Source: HGM04593 sp964458275 (lineage in GTDB: Bacteria > Bacteroidota > Bacteroidia > Bacteroidales > Bacteroidaceae). Taken from it: a stretch of 28,341 nucleotides of DNA. A program made the translations under genes and the position numbers. Below the pieces are notes generated by a model. It saw nothing but the letters and a program-made list of their open reading frames with translations, was not told the DNA's origin and made no database searches. The stretch covers positions 1-28,341 of the forward strand of contig CAYWIE010000031.1 of NCBI GenBank assembly GCA_964458275.1, written 5' to 3'. Shown here in pieces: positions 8,375-15,913 of this stretch. Every line of letters starts with the position of its first letter. Positions within the stretch are counted from its first letter, which is position 1.

Positions 8375-9103
8375 ATGATACGCGTACATTCATACGAATC
8401 GATGGGCACATTCGACGGTCCGGGACTGCGGCTTGTGATATTCCTGCAAGGCTGCAACTTCCGTTGTCTCTACTGCGCCAACCCCGACACCATAGACCCT
8501 ATTGGAGAGAGCAAGGAGACTGCTCCTGAGGAGATTCTCCGCATGGCTCTCAATCAGAAACCTTTCTTCGGCAAGAAAGGTGGAGTAACATTCAGCGGAG
8601 GCGAGCCTACGGTACAGGCAAAGGCTCTTATCCCCCTTTTCCGACGTCTAAAAGAGTGCGGCATACACATCTGCGTGGACACCAACGGCAGTATCCTCAA
8701 CGACGATGTAAAAGAACTTTTCGGCATCGCCGACCTCATACTGCTCGATGTGAAGCAACACAATCCCGAACGCCACAGAGTGCTTACCGAACGCAGCAAT
8801 GAGCAGACATTGCGTACAGCCGAATGGCTCGAAAGCAGCGGAAAACCATTTTGGCTGCGCTATGTGCTTGTCCCCGGATATAGCGCAATAGAAGAGGACA
8901 TACGCTCATTAGGCAAGCATTTTGGCGAGTACAAGACGTTGCAACGCGTGGAGATTCTTCCTTATCACACGTTGGGCGTACACAAATATGCTGCAATGGG
9001 CAAGGAGTATAAGCTTGCAGGAGTAAAGGAGAATACTCCCGAACAGCTGGACGCGGCAAAGGCTCTCTTCGAAGAGTATTTCCCTACGGTGTATGTAAAC
9101 TGA
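8375..9103 (+). CDS. pflA: Pyruvate formate-lyase activating enzyme (radical SAM)
   Basis: It uses a [4Fe-4S] cluster and S-adenosylmethionine to generate the glycyl radical on PflB. The 242-residue protein has the radical-SAM cysteine motif Cys27-x3-Cys31-x2-Cys34 (GCNFRCLYC), preceded by the conserved 'SYESMGTFDGPGLRLVIFLQ'. The SAM-binding TFSGGEP block lies at 72-78, with 'VDTNG' and 'LLDVK' strands after it. Length and spacing match PflA and not the longer glycerol-dehydratase-type activases that carry extra ferredoxin clusters. It follows pflB in the usual order, with the intergenic terminator just upstream of its ATG. Confidence 0.96.
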   Translation: MIRVHSYESMGTFDGPGLRLVIFLQGCNFRCLYCANPDTIDPIGESKETAPEEILRMALNQKPFFGKKGGVTFSGGEPTVQAKALIPLFRRLKECGIHICVDTNGSILNDDVKELFGIADLILLDVKQHNPERHRVLTERSNEQTLRTAEWLESSGKPFWLRYVLVPGYSAIEEDIRSLGKHFGEYKTLQRVEILPYHTLGVHKYAAMGKEYKLAGVKENTPEQLDAAKALFEEYFPTVYVN

Positions 9104-9131
9104 TGAATTGAACCTCCCATACCGAATGAGC

Positions 9132-9161
9132 AGCATCCAGCTCCGTAAGGGGCTGGATGCT
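9132..9161 (+). terminator. Terminator after pflA
   Basis: AGCATCCAGC (9132-9141) pairs with GCTGGATGCT (9152-9161). The stem extends inward by TCC/GGG (one wobble) to close on a GTAA tetraloop. It is followed by an AT-rich tail (ATATATAAAAAT) rather than a pure T run. Confidence 0.7.
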
Positions 9162-9184
9162 ATATATAAAAATGGCAAAACTAA

Positions 9185-9201
9185 GGTGTTTGTAAAACAC
9201 C
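9185..9201 (-). terminator. Short hairpin downstream of the unknown lipoprotein gene
   Basis: GGTGTTT (9185-9191) and AAACACC (9195-9201) form a 7-bp stem with a 3-base loop. On the minus strand it is followed by TTAGTTTTG. It could end the two-gene minus transcript from 10208, although it lies 78 bases past the 9279 stop. Confidence 0.4.
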
Positions 9202-9278
9202 GGTTCGCAATAATTAACACAGTAAGGCTATAAATTGTTCGTTCTCATCAGAAGTTTTGTAGACAATTACAGCCTCTC

Positions 9279-9767
9279 CTATTCTGCAAAAAGCGGCAAT
9301 TTGTCGTTTATACGCACCATTACTGCGCTGTCGGGCCAATAATTCACCTCGCCGTCTATCTTGAATGTGAGTGTATCGAGTGATTTCAGTTCAAATGTTA
9401 TAGGGAAATATTCATTCTTAGGGTAGTTGCAGTACACACTGAAATTTTGATTTAGAATAGTCCCTATTGCCTTGTTGCCATATTCAGGGAGTGGAAGACA
9501 CACCTGTGGAATCATTTCACCTCTGCTGTCCTTTAGAGGATTTCCGGTCATGTAAAAGGGTTCATTTCTTTCCCAAAAGAATGCCAAGAGCAGCGAATCA
9601 TTGCGTTCGCCTATGCGTAACGAAAGATTCTGTATAGTGTCGTTCCTGGCAACATTCTCCCAAAGACCGACGAACGGTGATGGGGAAATTCCTGCAACAT
9701 CAACTTGTTTATTGCCGCCACAGGCAAAGACGCTCAGTATAAACAAAAACAACAAATATCTCTTCAT
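9279..9767 (-). CDS. Hypothetical lipoprotein
   Basis: The protein has 162 residues and a lipoprotein signal: charged KR, a hydrophobic stretch, and a lipobox ending at Cys16 (SVFAC/GG). The GG after the Cys gives no obvious inner-membrane retention signal. The mature part has 'PFVGLWENVARNDTIQNLSLRIGERNDSLLLAFFWERNEPF', resembling small beta-barrel, lipocalin-like Bacteroidetes lipoproteins, but I do not recognise a named family. Six bases separate it from the upstream gene (stop at 9774), so they form one transcription unit. It is AT-richer than the flanking metabolic genes. The function is unknown; an immunity-type or binding lipoprotein is only a guess. Confidence 0.7.
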   Translation of the reverse strand: MKRYLLFLFILSVFACGGNKQVDVAGISPSPFVGLWENVARNDTIQNLSLRIGERNDSLLLAFFWERNEPFYMTGNPLKDSRGEMIPQVCLPLPEYGNKAIGTILNQNFSVYCNYPKNEYFPITFELKSLDTLTFKIDGEVNYWPDSAVMVRINDKLPLFAE

Positions 9768-9773
9768 AACATT

Positions 9774-10208
9774 CTATTTTAAATGTCTGCTTTCACATAT
9801 TGTATCGCAACCGCATTTTCGTCCAATATCATTTATTCTGTTGAACCACCCTTGTATAAATACGCGTTGATTGGGATGTTTGTCTACGATATTATCGCAA
9901 TGTTCTGCACGAGCCTTTTGTATCTCTTTTATCAACCACTTTTCATCGACAGAATTCACAGCTTTGTTTGTTTGCTCACCAATATAACCATCAACATATA
10001 CATTATTCGTTTTTGCTATAGCATCAAGATAGTTGGTATCTATAGAATGTTTTGCATAATTCCCGTTAGGCCCGTTTTCTATATAATAATATTTTGTATG
10101 TGCATCATTGACGTGCAGCAAATTTTGTAAAGCTTTATTTTTCTGTCGTTCTTTGACCAATTCGTCCATACTATCGGATTGAAATACACAAAAATCATTG
10201 TCATTCAT
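9774..10208 (-). CDS. Hypothetical protein, AT-rich
   Basis: This 144-residue soluble protein has no signal peptide or membrane segment and belongs to no family I recognise. It has a charged N-terminal helix (SMDELVKERQKNKALQNLL), a middle region 'KYYYIENGPNGNYAKHSIDTNYLDAI', and a Cys/His-containing tail (EHCDNIVDKH, then RKCGCDTICESRH) that could bind metal. Low GC and an unusual composition suggest horizontal acquisition. It is first in a two-gene unit with the lipoprotein and has two candidate TATATTTG promoter boxes upstream. The ORF is long for AT-rich sequence and directly abuts the lipoprotein gene, so I consider it real, but confidence is moderate. Confidence 0.55.
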   Translation of the reverse strand: MNDNDFCVFQSDSMDELVKERQKNKALQNLLHVNDAHTKYYYIENGPNGNYAKHSIDTNYLDAIAKTNNVYVDGYIGEQTNKAVNSVDEKWLIKEIQKARAEHCDNIVDKHPNQRVFIQGWFNRINDIGRKCGCDTICESRHLK

Positions 10209-10238
10209 AATATAATATTTAAGGATTTATAAATGACA

Positions 10239-10259
10239 CAAATATATAGTACAAATATA
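10239..10259 (-). promoter_or_regulatory. Two overlapping-range -7 boxes upstream of the hypothetical gene
   Basis: The minus strand carries TATATTTG twice (complements of 10239-10246 and 10252-10259), both matching TAnnTTTG, 31 and 44 bases before the ATG at 10208. No clear -33 TTTG lies at standard distance. Confidence 0.4.
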
Positions 10260-10304
10260 AGGATTAGGTTGTTAAATTATCACATTGAACAGATTTTTTT
10301 AATT

Positions 10305-10400
10305 TTAAATGGATAGATGGTAAGCACTATGCGTCCCCTTCTCTTCCAGGGTCCTCTCGCAATTTGCACTCGTCAAACTATTCTCAGCCGAGCATACCTC
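10305..10400 (-). other. Unexplained open stretch between the hypothetical gene and frdB
   Basis: On the minus strand one frame stays open for about 31 codons from 10400 to a TAA at 10305-10307, reading ...AENSLTSANCERTLEEKG.... It is more GC-rich than the AT-rich gene beyond it and has no ATG or credible ribosome binding site. It ends against the frdB terminator. It could be a decayed gene end or an interspersed repeat. I cannot assign it. Confidence 0.3.
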
Positions 10401-10401
10401 C

Positions 10402-10440
10402 AAAAAAAAAACTGCGACGGAAAATCTGTCGCAGTTTTTA
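10402..10440 (-). terminator. Intrinsic terminator of the frd operon
   Basis: ACTGCGAC (10411-10418) pairs with GTCGCAGT (10428-10435), extended by A/T pairs to 10407 and 10439. On the minus strand it is followed by a run of nine Ts (complement of 10402-10410), a textbook Rho-independent terminator for frdB. The T run on the plus side would also allow bidirectional use. Confidence 0.88.
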
Positions 10441-10461
10441 TTAATAAAGCAAATATATCCG

Positions 10462-11217
10462 TTAGTCGGCGAGCTTTGCTTTGATGAACTCGCGGTTCAA
10501 GCGAGCGATATTGCTGATTGAAACGCACTTGGGACACTCAGCCTCGCAAGCACGGGTGTTGGTACAGTTACCGAATCCGAGCTCGTCCATCTTGGCAACC
10601 ATTGCCTTTGCACGGCGTGCAGCCTCTACCTGTCCCTGGGGAAGGAGTGCGAACTGGCTTACCTTAGCAGAAACGAAAAGCATTGCAGAACCGTTCTTAC
10701 ATGCTGCTACGCAGGCACCGCAACCGATACATGCTGCTGCGTCCATAGCCTCCTCAGCGATGTCCTTGCCGATGGGAATTGCGTTAGCGTCGGGAATACC
10801 GCCGGTGTTGATTGATACGAACCCGCCAGCATGCTGTATATTGTCGAACGCTGTACGGTCGACCATAAGGTCGCGGATAACGGGGAATGCAGCCGAACGC
10901 CAAGGTTCAACTGTGATTGTATCGCCGTCCTTGAAGCGACGCATGTAGAGCTGGCAAGTTGTTGCGCCTGTTGCGGGACCGTGGGGATGTCCGTTAACGT
11001 AGAGCGAGCACATTCCGCAGATACCTTCGCGGCAGTCGTGGTCGAATACTATGGGCTCCTTGCCCTCGTTCACCAGCTGCTCGTTGAGGATGTCGAGCAT
11101 TTCGAGGAATGAGGTATCACCCGGAATATCTTTCATCTGATAGGTCTCAAAAGCACCTTTCTCTTTAGGACCTCTCTGACGCCATACTTTTAAATTAAAG
11201 CTTATATTTTTATCCAT
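10462..11217 (-). CDS. frdB: Fumarate reductase/succinate dehydrogenase iron-sulfur subunit
   Basis: It carries electrons between the flavoprotein and the membrane cytochrome. The 251-residue protein shows all three cluster motifs. The [2Fe-2S] ligands are Cys62, Cys67, Cys70 and Cys88 (CREGICGMC...C). The [4Fe-4S] ligands are Cys163, 166 and 169 (CIGCGAC), plus one from the C-terminal set. The [3Fe-4S] set is Cys173, Cys218/224 and the CEAECPKC region (224-231). It is last in the frdCAB operon, 17 bases after frdA, and is followed by a strong terminator. In anaerobic Bacteroidales the complex mainly works as menaquinol:fumarate reductase in succinate production, so frd naming is chosen, though sdh is equally used. 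Confidence 0.95.
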   Translation of the reverse strand: MDKNISFNLKVWRQRGPKEKGAFETYQMKDIPGDTSFLEMLDILNEQLVNEGKEPIVFDHDCREGICGMCSLYVNGHPHGPATGATTCQLYMRRFKDGDTITVEPWRSAAFPVIRDLMVDRTAFDNIQHAGGFVSINTGGIPDANAIPIGKDIAEEAMDAAACIGCGACVAACKNGSAMLFVSAKVSQFALLPQGQVEAARRAKAMVAKMDELGFGNCTNTRACEAECPKCVSISNIARLNREFIKAKLAD

Positions 11218-11234
11218 TGTTACTATCCTTTTAA

Positions 11235-13189
11235 TTAGTTCTTGTAGTTACGCTGCTGTACCTTGATGTACTGATAGTTGAGGTCCTCTTTCAAGAGTTC
11301 GGGCTCATTGCCTTCGCCTGTGTAGCGCCAGCAAGCCACGTATGAGAATTCTTCGTCGTTACGTTTAGCCTCGCCCTCTTCTGTCTGATGCTCTTCGCGG
11401 AAGTGTCCACCGCAAGACTCCTCACGGTTGAGTGCGTCGTATGCCATGAGCTTGCCGATTTCGATGAAGTCGAGCAGGCGGAGTGCCTTTTCGAGTTCGA
11501 TGTTGAGTGTGTCGGCTGCACCGGGGATGCGGAGGTCGCTCCAGAAAGTCTTTTCAACCTCTTTGAGCTTCTCGATGGCTGTCTCCAACGATGCCTTAGT
11601 ACGTGCCATACCTACATACTCCCACATAACGTGTCCGAGTTCTTTGTGGATTGAGTCTACGCTGCGTTTACCCTTGATAGCCATAAGTTTGGCAATCTTG
11701 TCATTGACAGCCTTTTCTGCTGCAACGAATTCGGGAGCGTCAGTGCTGAAGCGTTTAACCTGAATCTGGTCGGCGAGGTAGTTCTGCATTGTGTAGGGAA
11801 GAACGAAGTAACCGTCGGCAAGACCCTGCATAAGAGCTGATGCACCGAGACGGTTCGCACCGTGGTCAGAGAAGTTTGCCTCACCAATAGCGAAGAGACC
11901 GGGAATTGAGGTCTGAAGCTCGTAGTCTACCCAGATACCACCCATTGTGTAGTGGATAGCGGGGAATATCATCATGGGCTCTTCGTAGGGGCTTACGTCT
12001 GTAATCTCCTCGTACATATCGAAGAGGTTGCCGTAACGCTGTTTTACTACCTCTTTACCGAGACGCTGGATTGCGTATTTGAAGTCGAGGAATACTGCAA
12101 GACCGGTGTTGTTCACGCCGAAGCCCTTGTCGCAACGCTCTTTGGCTGCGCGTGAAGCAACGTCACGGGGTACAAGGTTACCGAATGCGGGATAGCGGCG
12201 CTCCAAGTAGAAGTCGCGGTCCTCGTCGGGAATGTCGCTTGCTTTCTTCTTGCCAGCCTGAAGGGCCTTTGCATCCTCCAATTTCTTGGGAACCCAGATG
12301 CGGCCGTCGTTACGGAGAGACTCAGACATAAGTGTGAGCTTAGACTGCTTGTCGCCGTGAACGGGGATACATGTGGGGTGAATCTGAGCGAAACAGGGGT
12401 TTGCAAAGAGAGCACCCTTGCGGTAGCACTGCAATGCTGCAGAACCGTTGCTGCCCATAGCGTTTGTAGAGAGGAAGTAGGTGTTTCCGTAACCGCCGGT
12501 AGCGATAACCACTGCGTGTGCAGCGAAACGCTCCACCTTACCTGTTACAAGGTTGCGTGCGATGATACCGCGTGCACGGCCGTCGATGATAACTACATCG
12601 AGCATTTCGTAACGTGTATAGAGCTTGACCTTGCCCTGGTTCACCTGATAGTTGAGTGCTGAGTATGCACCGANNNNNNNNNNCCGGTCGGGCCGCGGGC
12701 ATAGAATGTACGCGATACCTGAGCACCACCGAAAGAACGGTTGGCGAGCAAGCCGCCATATTCGCGTGCGAAAGGTACGCACTGTGCTACACACTGGTCG
12801 ATGATTGCGCCTGAAACCTCGGCGAGACGGTGAACGTTTGCTTCGCGTGCGCGGTAGTCGCCACCCTTGATTGTATCATAGAAGAGACGGTAAACAGAGT
12901 CGCCGTCGTTCTGATAGTTCTTTGCTGCGTTGATACCTCCCTGAGCTGCGATAGAGTGAGCACGACGGGGAGAGTCCTGAATACAGAAGTTGAGTACGTT
13001 GAAACCCATTGCGCCCAATGAAGCAGCTGCCGATGCACCTGCAAGACCTGTACCTACAACGATGATGTCGAGGTTACGTTTGTTGGCGGGGTTAACCAAT
13101 TTCTGATGTGCCTTATAGTTCGTCCATTTCTCGGCCAAAGGACCTTCGGGAATTTTGGAATTCAGCTTTTCTGAACTTATTTTAGCCAT
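11235..13189 (-). CDS. frdA: Fumarate reductase/succinate dehydrogenase flavoprotein subunit (interrupted by a 10-N assembly gap)
   Basis: The catalytic FAD subunit interconverting fumarate and succinate. The N-terminal part starts at 13189 with the dinucleotide-binding GTGLAGASAA (46-55) and the flavinylation region RRAHSIAAQGGINAA (His78). It runs to '...RTFYARGPTG' at the gap. The C-terminal part resumes at 'GAYSALNYQV' and continues to 'YQYIKVQQRNYKN' at 11235, including 'HYTMGGIWVDYE' and 'GEANFSDHGANRLGASAL'. The two parts are in different frames across the 10 Ns. Known bases on each side leave two-thirds of a codon, so the true missing length must be 2 modulo 3. The related TGQQLL block suggests about 14 missing bases, giving about 652 residues. 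I treat the gene as intact, not a pseudogene. Confidence 0.93.
12674..12683. other. Assembly gap (10 Ns) inside frdA
   Basis: Ten consecutive Ns. The reading frames on either side only join if the real gap length is 2 modulo 3, so the run is a placeholder and not a measured length. Confidence 0.95.
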
Positions 13190-13225
13190 AATATCTTGTT
13201 TTTAAATTTATACGGAATTATTTAA

Positions 13226-13915
13226 TTAGCATCCACCGGCGCAAGGACAGAAAGCGTAGATGAGAGCTACTGCGGCAAAACCTGCAACGATGATGGTAAC
13301 AACTACGTTTCCGATGCAACGCCAACGCTCGAACCATACCTGATTGTTCCATCCGAGAGTTTGAAGTGCGCTCCAGAAACCGTGTGTAAGGTGGAACCAG
13401 AGGGCTGCCAACCATACGAGGTAGAGAACTGTGTAAACGGGGCAAGCGAATGTTTCCTTGATGTAATGAACACCGTTGGCTGCATTTGTTACGTCTACAT
13501 TTGCGCCCAACATGTGCATAACTTCAACAAGCTGCATCTTGGCCCAGAAGTTGAAAAGGTGAAGACCCAGACCCAAAATGATGATGACACCGAGAACGAA
13601 CATGTTCTGTGATGCCCATTCTACCTCTTTGGGTTTTGCTGTGTAGGCGTAAGCCTGACCACCGCGTGCCTTTTTGTTCTGAAGTGTGAGGATGATTGCA
13701 TAAACGAAGTGTACAATCACAAGAGCTGCAAGGCCTGCTGTTGCAATCAACGCATACCAGTTAGCTCCCAAAAACTCACAAATCATGTTGTAAGCTTCGC
13801 CGCTGAAGATAGCGACCAAGTTCATTGACATGTGGAAGAGAAGGAAAAGAACGAGGGCGATACCCGAAACGCTCATAATTACCTTTTTTCCCACAGAAGA
13901 ATTAAGTAACCACAT
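13226..13915 (-). CDS. frdC: Fumarate reductase/succinate dehydrogenase cytochrome b subunit
   Basis: The membrane anchor that exchanges electrons with menaquinone through b haems. The 229-residue protein has five hydrophobic helices (near residues 12-34, 57-79, 102-124, 145-170 and 195-222) and the family's histidines, for example in 'LLFHMSMNLVAIF', 'VHFVYAII', 'GLHLFNFW' and 'LWFHLTHGFWSALQTLGWN'. The motif 'HxxHGFWSALQTLG' is typical of Bacteroidetes/epsilon-type dihaem SdhC/FrdC (B-type complex with a single large anchor). It is first in the frdCAB operon, with frdA starting 36 bases after its stop. A TAnnTTTG promoter lies about 70-80 bases upstream. Confidence 0.94.
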   Translation of the reverse strand: MWLLNSSVGKKVIMSVSGIALVLFLLFHMSMNLVAIFSGEAYNMICEFLGANWYALIATAGLAALVIVHFVYAIILTLQNKKARGGQAYAYTAKPKEVEWASQNMFVLGVIIILGLGLHLFNFWAKMQLVEVMHMLGANVDVTNAANGVHYIKETFACPVYTVLYLVWLAALWFHLTHGFWSALQTLGWNNQVWFERWRCIGNVVVTIIVAGFAAVALIYAFCPCAGGC

Positions 13916-13986
13916 AATAAATTGATATTAAATTATTTAATTAATAAATTGTTTTATTCTGGATATTTTCAGCCTTTTATAATTAG

Positions 13987-14021
13987 CAAAAATAAAGCAT
14001 TTTTATGAATCTGCCACCAAA
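13987..14021 (-). promoter_or_regulatory. Promoter of the frdCAB operon
   Basis: On the minus strand TTTG (14018-14021) is followed after 23 bases by TATTTTTG (13987-13994), matching the Bacteroidetes -33/-7 consensus. The implied AT-rich leader before the ATG at 13915 is about 65 bases. tilS ends at 14074, so the operon has its own promoter. Confidence 0.6.
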
Positions 14022-14073
14022 TTTGAAGTTTAATTTCAAGAGCGTTTGATTTTTGTAGGAAAAGTGCCCCGCA

Positions 14074-15393
14074 TTACAGTTTCGGCTTCCACTCCATCAC
14101 AAGCACTTCACTTGTATCGGGAGAGACTGCATAGGGAGCGGCGGGCCTTTCCCCGACAAGCCAGACTATGCAGCCATCGGCATCGACCACTACAAGCTGT
14201 CGCTGTTTTTCGGGCAACGATTTTTTGCGGTCGGTGAGGTAGTCGCTTATCAGTTTGCTCCCTTTCATTCCCAGCGGACGGAAACGGTCGCCGCGCTGCA
14301 CATGACGCAGACGGAGCGGTTTTTTCAGTTTACGGTTATCAAGGGTGGCGATGTTGGGATTTTTCGATATTGTACCATCATGCACTCTGGTTGTTGTTGC
14401 CAGCGTTCCGTAAAACGTATCGCAGACGCCGTTGTCCGGCAAGACAGTTTCCGCCTGCATGGCTTGCTCTCCATTCCCGACAATCAGCAATCTGCCTCTG
14501 TCCCGCGTAAGGGTATGGGTAGAGCTTTTGTACTCCTTGCCGCTACCACCGTTTATATATTCCAGGATTTCGGTGCTTTGCGAACCATTGAAGCCCAACG
14601 GGGCGATTATTTCGTGCAGAAGCGATCCGGGCGAAGGTTCGTCAAGCAAGCGCGCCACATCGATACAACCGCCCGCAAGCACGCGGTCCTTGCCGTCGTC
14701 GATGGCGCGGCTGTATGCTTTTTCCGCCTCAGCGATTCGCTCTGCAGTCTCGGCGAGGGTCTGAGTTATCGAAGGGTTTATCTCGCGCAGAAGCGGCAGT
14801 ATTTCGAGACGTATCTTGTTGCGTGTATAGTCGGGAAGCAGATTTGTGCTGTCTGTTACATACTCTTCGCCGATACTGTCAAGATAAGCGACAATCTCTT
14901 CGCGTTCCAGACAGAGCAAGGGGCGCACAACGTTGCCGTTGCGGGGCTGTATGCCATGCAAGCCTCTTATGCCGGTGCCGCGTATCAGATTCAAGAGCAT
15001 GGTCTCGGCTGTATCGTTACGGTGATGGGCAACGGCAATGACGTCTGCGTCCTGTGCGGTCCGGACCTCTTCGAAAAATTTGTAGCGCAGTTCACGCGCC
15101 GCCATTTCTATTGAGATTCTGCTCTCTTCGGCGTATGCCGCAGTGTCGAAGTGCGCAACAGCCAGTTCCACGCCGCGCCTTGCGCAGAGCGCCCTTGTGA
15201 ACTCCTCGTCACGCAAGCTCTCCTCGCCACGAAGATGGAAGTTGCAATGGGCAGCCGTACAACGGTAGCCCAACCTTGTGAGCAGGCACAACAGAGCAAC
15301 CGAGTCTGCCCCTCCACTGAGCGCCACCACAATCTTGGCTCCATCGTCAAGAAGCCCCCTTTTTTCTATATACCTTCTAACCTTCCTGTACAT
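14074..15393 (-). CDS. tilS: tRNA(Ile)-lysidine synthase
   Basis: It adds lysine to C34 of the CAU-anticodon isoleucine tRNA, changing decoding from AUG to AUA. The 439-residue protein has the N-type ATP pyrophosphatase P-loop SGGADS (26-31). The family blocks 'AAHCNFHLRGEESLRDEEF', 'AVAHHRNDTAETMLLNLIRGTG' and 'RPLL.L.REEI..YL' follow, with 'TDSTN' and 'RNKIRLEILPLL' in the second half. The C-terminal TilS_C domain (about 360-439) contains 'RHVQRGDRFRPLGMKGSKLISDYLTDRK'. Length matches Bacteroidetes TilS. The gene stands between the pspC terminator and the frd promoter, transcribed on its own or by read-through from the PspC gene. Confidence 0.96.
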   Translation of the reverse strand: MYRKVRRYIEKRGLLDDGAKIVVALSGGADSVALLCLLTRLGYRCTAAHCNFHLRGEESLRDEEFTRALCARRGVELAVAHFDTAAYAEESRISIEMAARELRYKFFEEVRTAQDADVIAVAHHRNDTAETMLLNLIRGTGIRGLHGIQPRNGNVVRPLLCLEREEIVAYLDSIGEEYVTDSTNLLPDYTRNKIRLEILPLLREINPSITQTLAETAERIAEAEKAYSRAIDDGKDRVLAGGCIDVARLLDEPSPGSLLHEIIAPLGFNGSQSTEILEYINGGSGKEYKSSTHTLTRDRGRLLIVGNGEQAMQAETVLPDNGVCDTFYGTLATTTRVHDGTISKNPNIATLDNRKLKKPLRLRHVQRGDRFRPLGMKGSKLISDYLTDRKKSLPEKQRQLVVVDADGCIVWLVGERPAAPYAVSPDTSEVLVMEWKPKL

Positions 15394-15407
15394 AATCAGA
15401 CCTTATT

Positions 15408-15465
15408 AAAAAGGAAAGCACCCTCCTTGAAGGCTCTTTCAAAAGCTTTCCGCAGGGTACTTTCC
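15408..15465 (-). terminator. Terminator after the PspC-domain gene
   Basis: On the minus strand a 12-bp stem (15454-15465 with 15413-15424, one G-U pair) encloses a 29-base loop that can itself fold. It is followed by TTTTTAATAA. It lies between the PspC-domain gene and tilS and would limit read-through into tilS. Confidence 0.7.
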
Positions 15466-15495
15466 GATAAGTGAGTCTATAAATGCTTGGCGGGA

Positions 15496-15729
15496 TTATT
15501 TATTCAGTCTGTTTTCCATCCGTTCCTTGTAATTGGCAGAGCTATTCTTATTGCCTTCGGGAAGCAACAGCCACAATATCAGATAAGCGATACCGGCTGC
15601 AGAGAAAGTAACGAACAGAAGTATTACAAACACTATGCGCATTGCACCTGTACTGAGCCCGAAGTGCTCTGCAAGACCGGCACAAACGCCTGCAAGCATT
15701 TTGTCTTTAGAACGAGTTAAATTTGCCAT
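15496..15729 (-). CDS. PspC-domain membrane protein
   Basis: A 77-residue protein almost entirely made of one PspC domain: 'KDKMLAGVCAGLAEHFGLSTGAMRIVFVILLF' then a transmembrane helix 'AGIAYLILWLLLPE' and a short charged tail. PspC proteins act in envelope-stress responses in enterobacteria. In Bacteroidetes such short forms are common and their partner is unknown. I chose ATG 15729 (MANLTRSKDK) because a strong promoter lies between it and the upstream in-frame ATG at 15834, which makes the longer form impossible from that promoter. It is divergent from the methyltransferase gene. Confidence 0.85.
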   Translation of the reverse strand: MANLTRSKDKMLAGVCAGLAEHFGLSTGAMRIVFVILLFVTFSAAGIAYLILWLLLPEGNKNSSANYKERMENRLNK

Positions 15730-15768
15730 ATTGTATATGTTTTTGCGGTTAATTTGATTTCCAGAAGA

Positions 15769-15800
15769 CAAAAATACTGAAAAAAGAGCGGCACATGCAA
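15769..15800 (-). promoter_or_regulatory. Promoter of the PspC-domain gene
   Basis: The minus strand has TTG (15798-15800), a 21-base spacer, and TATTTTTG (15769-15776), a good Bacteroidetes -33/-7 pair. The start codon at 15729 is 39 bases past the -7 box, which decides the start of the gene. Confidence 0.65.
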
Positions 15801-15851
15801 TTTTTTTTGATAAAACTTCATAAAAAAGATACAATTTCGCTCTAAATAGTG

Positions 15852-15859
15852 TATTTTTG
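15852..15859 (+). promoter_or_regulatory. -7 box for the methyltransferase/ftsX operon
   Basis: TATTTTTG (15852-15859) on the plus strand matches TAnnTTTG. The predicted start of transcription is near 15866, leaving about 48 bases to the ATG at 15914. No clear -33 TTG is present. An in-frame ATG at 15872 would be almost leaderless. Confidence 0.5.
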
Positions 15860-15913
15860 TAGCCAGATTAGGTGAATTATGTTTTTAACATTCTAAATTC
15901 GGATTCCTCTCAC

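Noticed and set aside
11235..13189. frdA as a frameshifted pseudogene or two genes
   Set aside because: The only break is at the N run. Both sides are well conserved, and the frames fit if the gap is about 14 bases.
14302..15114. 270-codon plus-strand ORF inside tilS
   Set aside because: Antisense shadow of a conserved gene.
15872..15913. Upstream in-frame ATG for the methyltransferase
   Set aside because: It is within a few bases of the predicted transcription start, and the conserved domain begins after the ATG at 15914.
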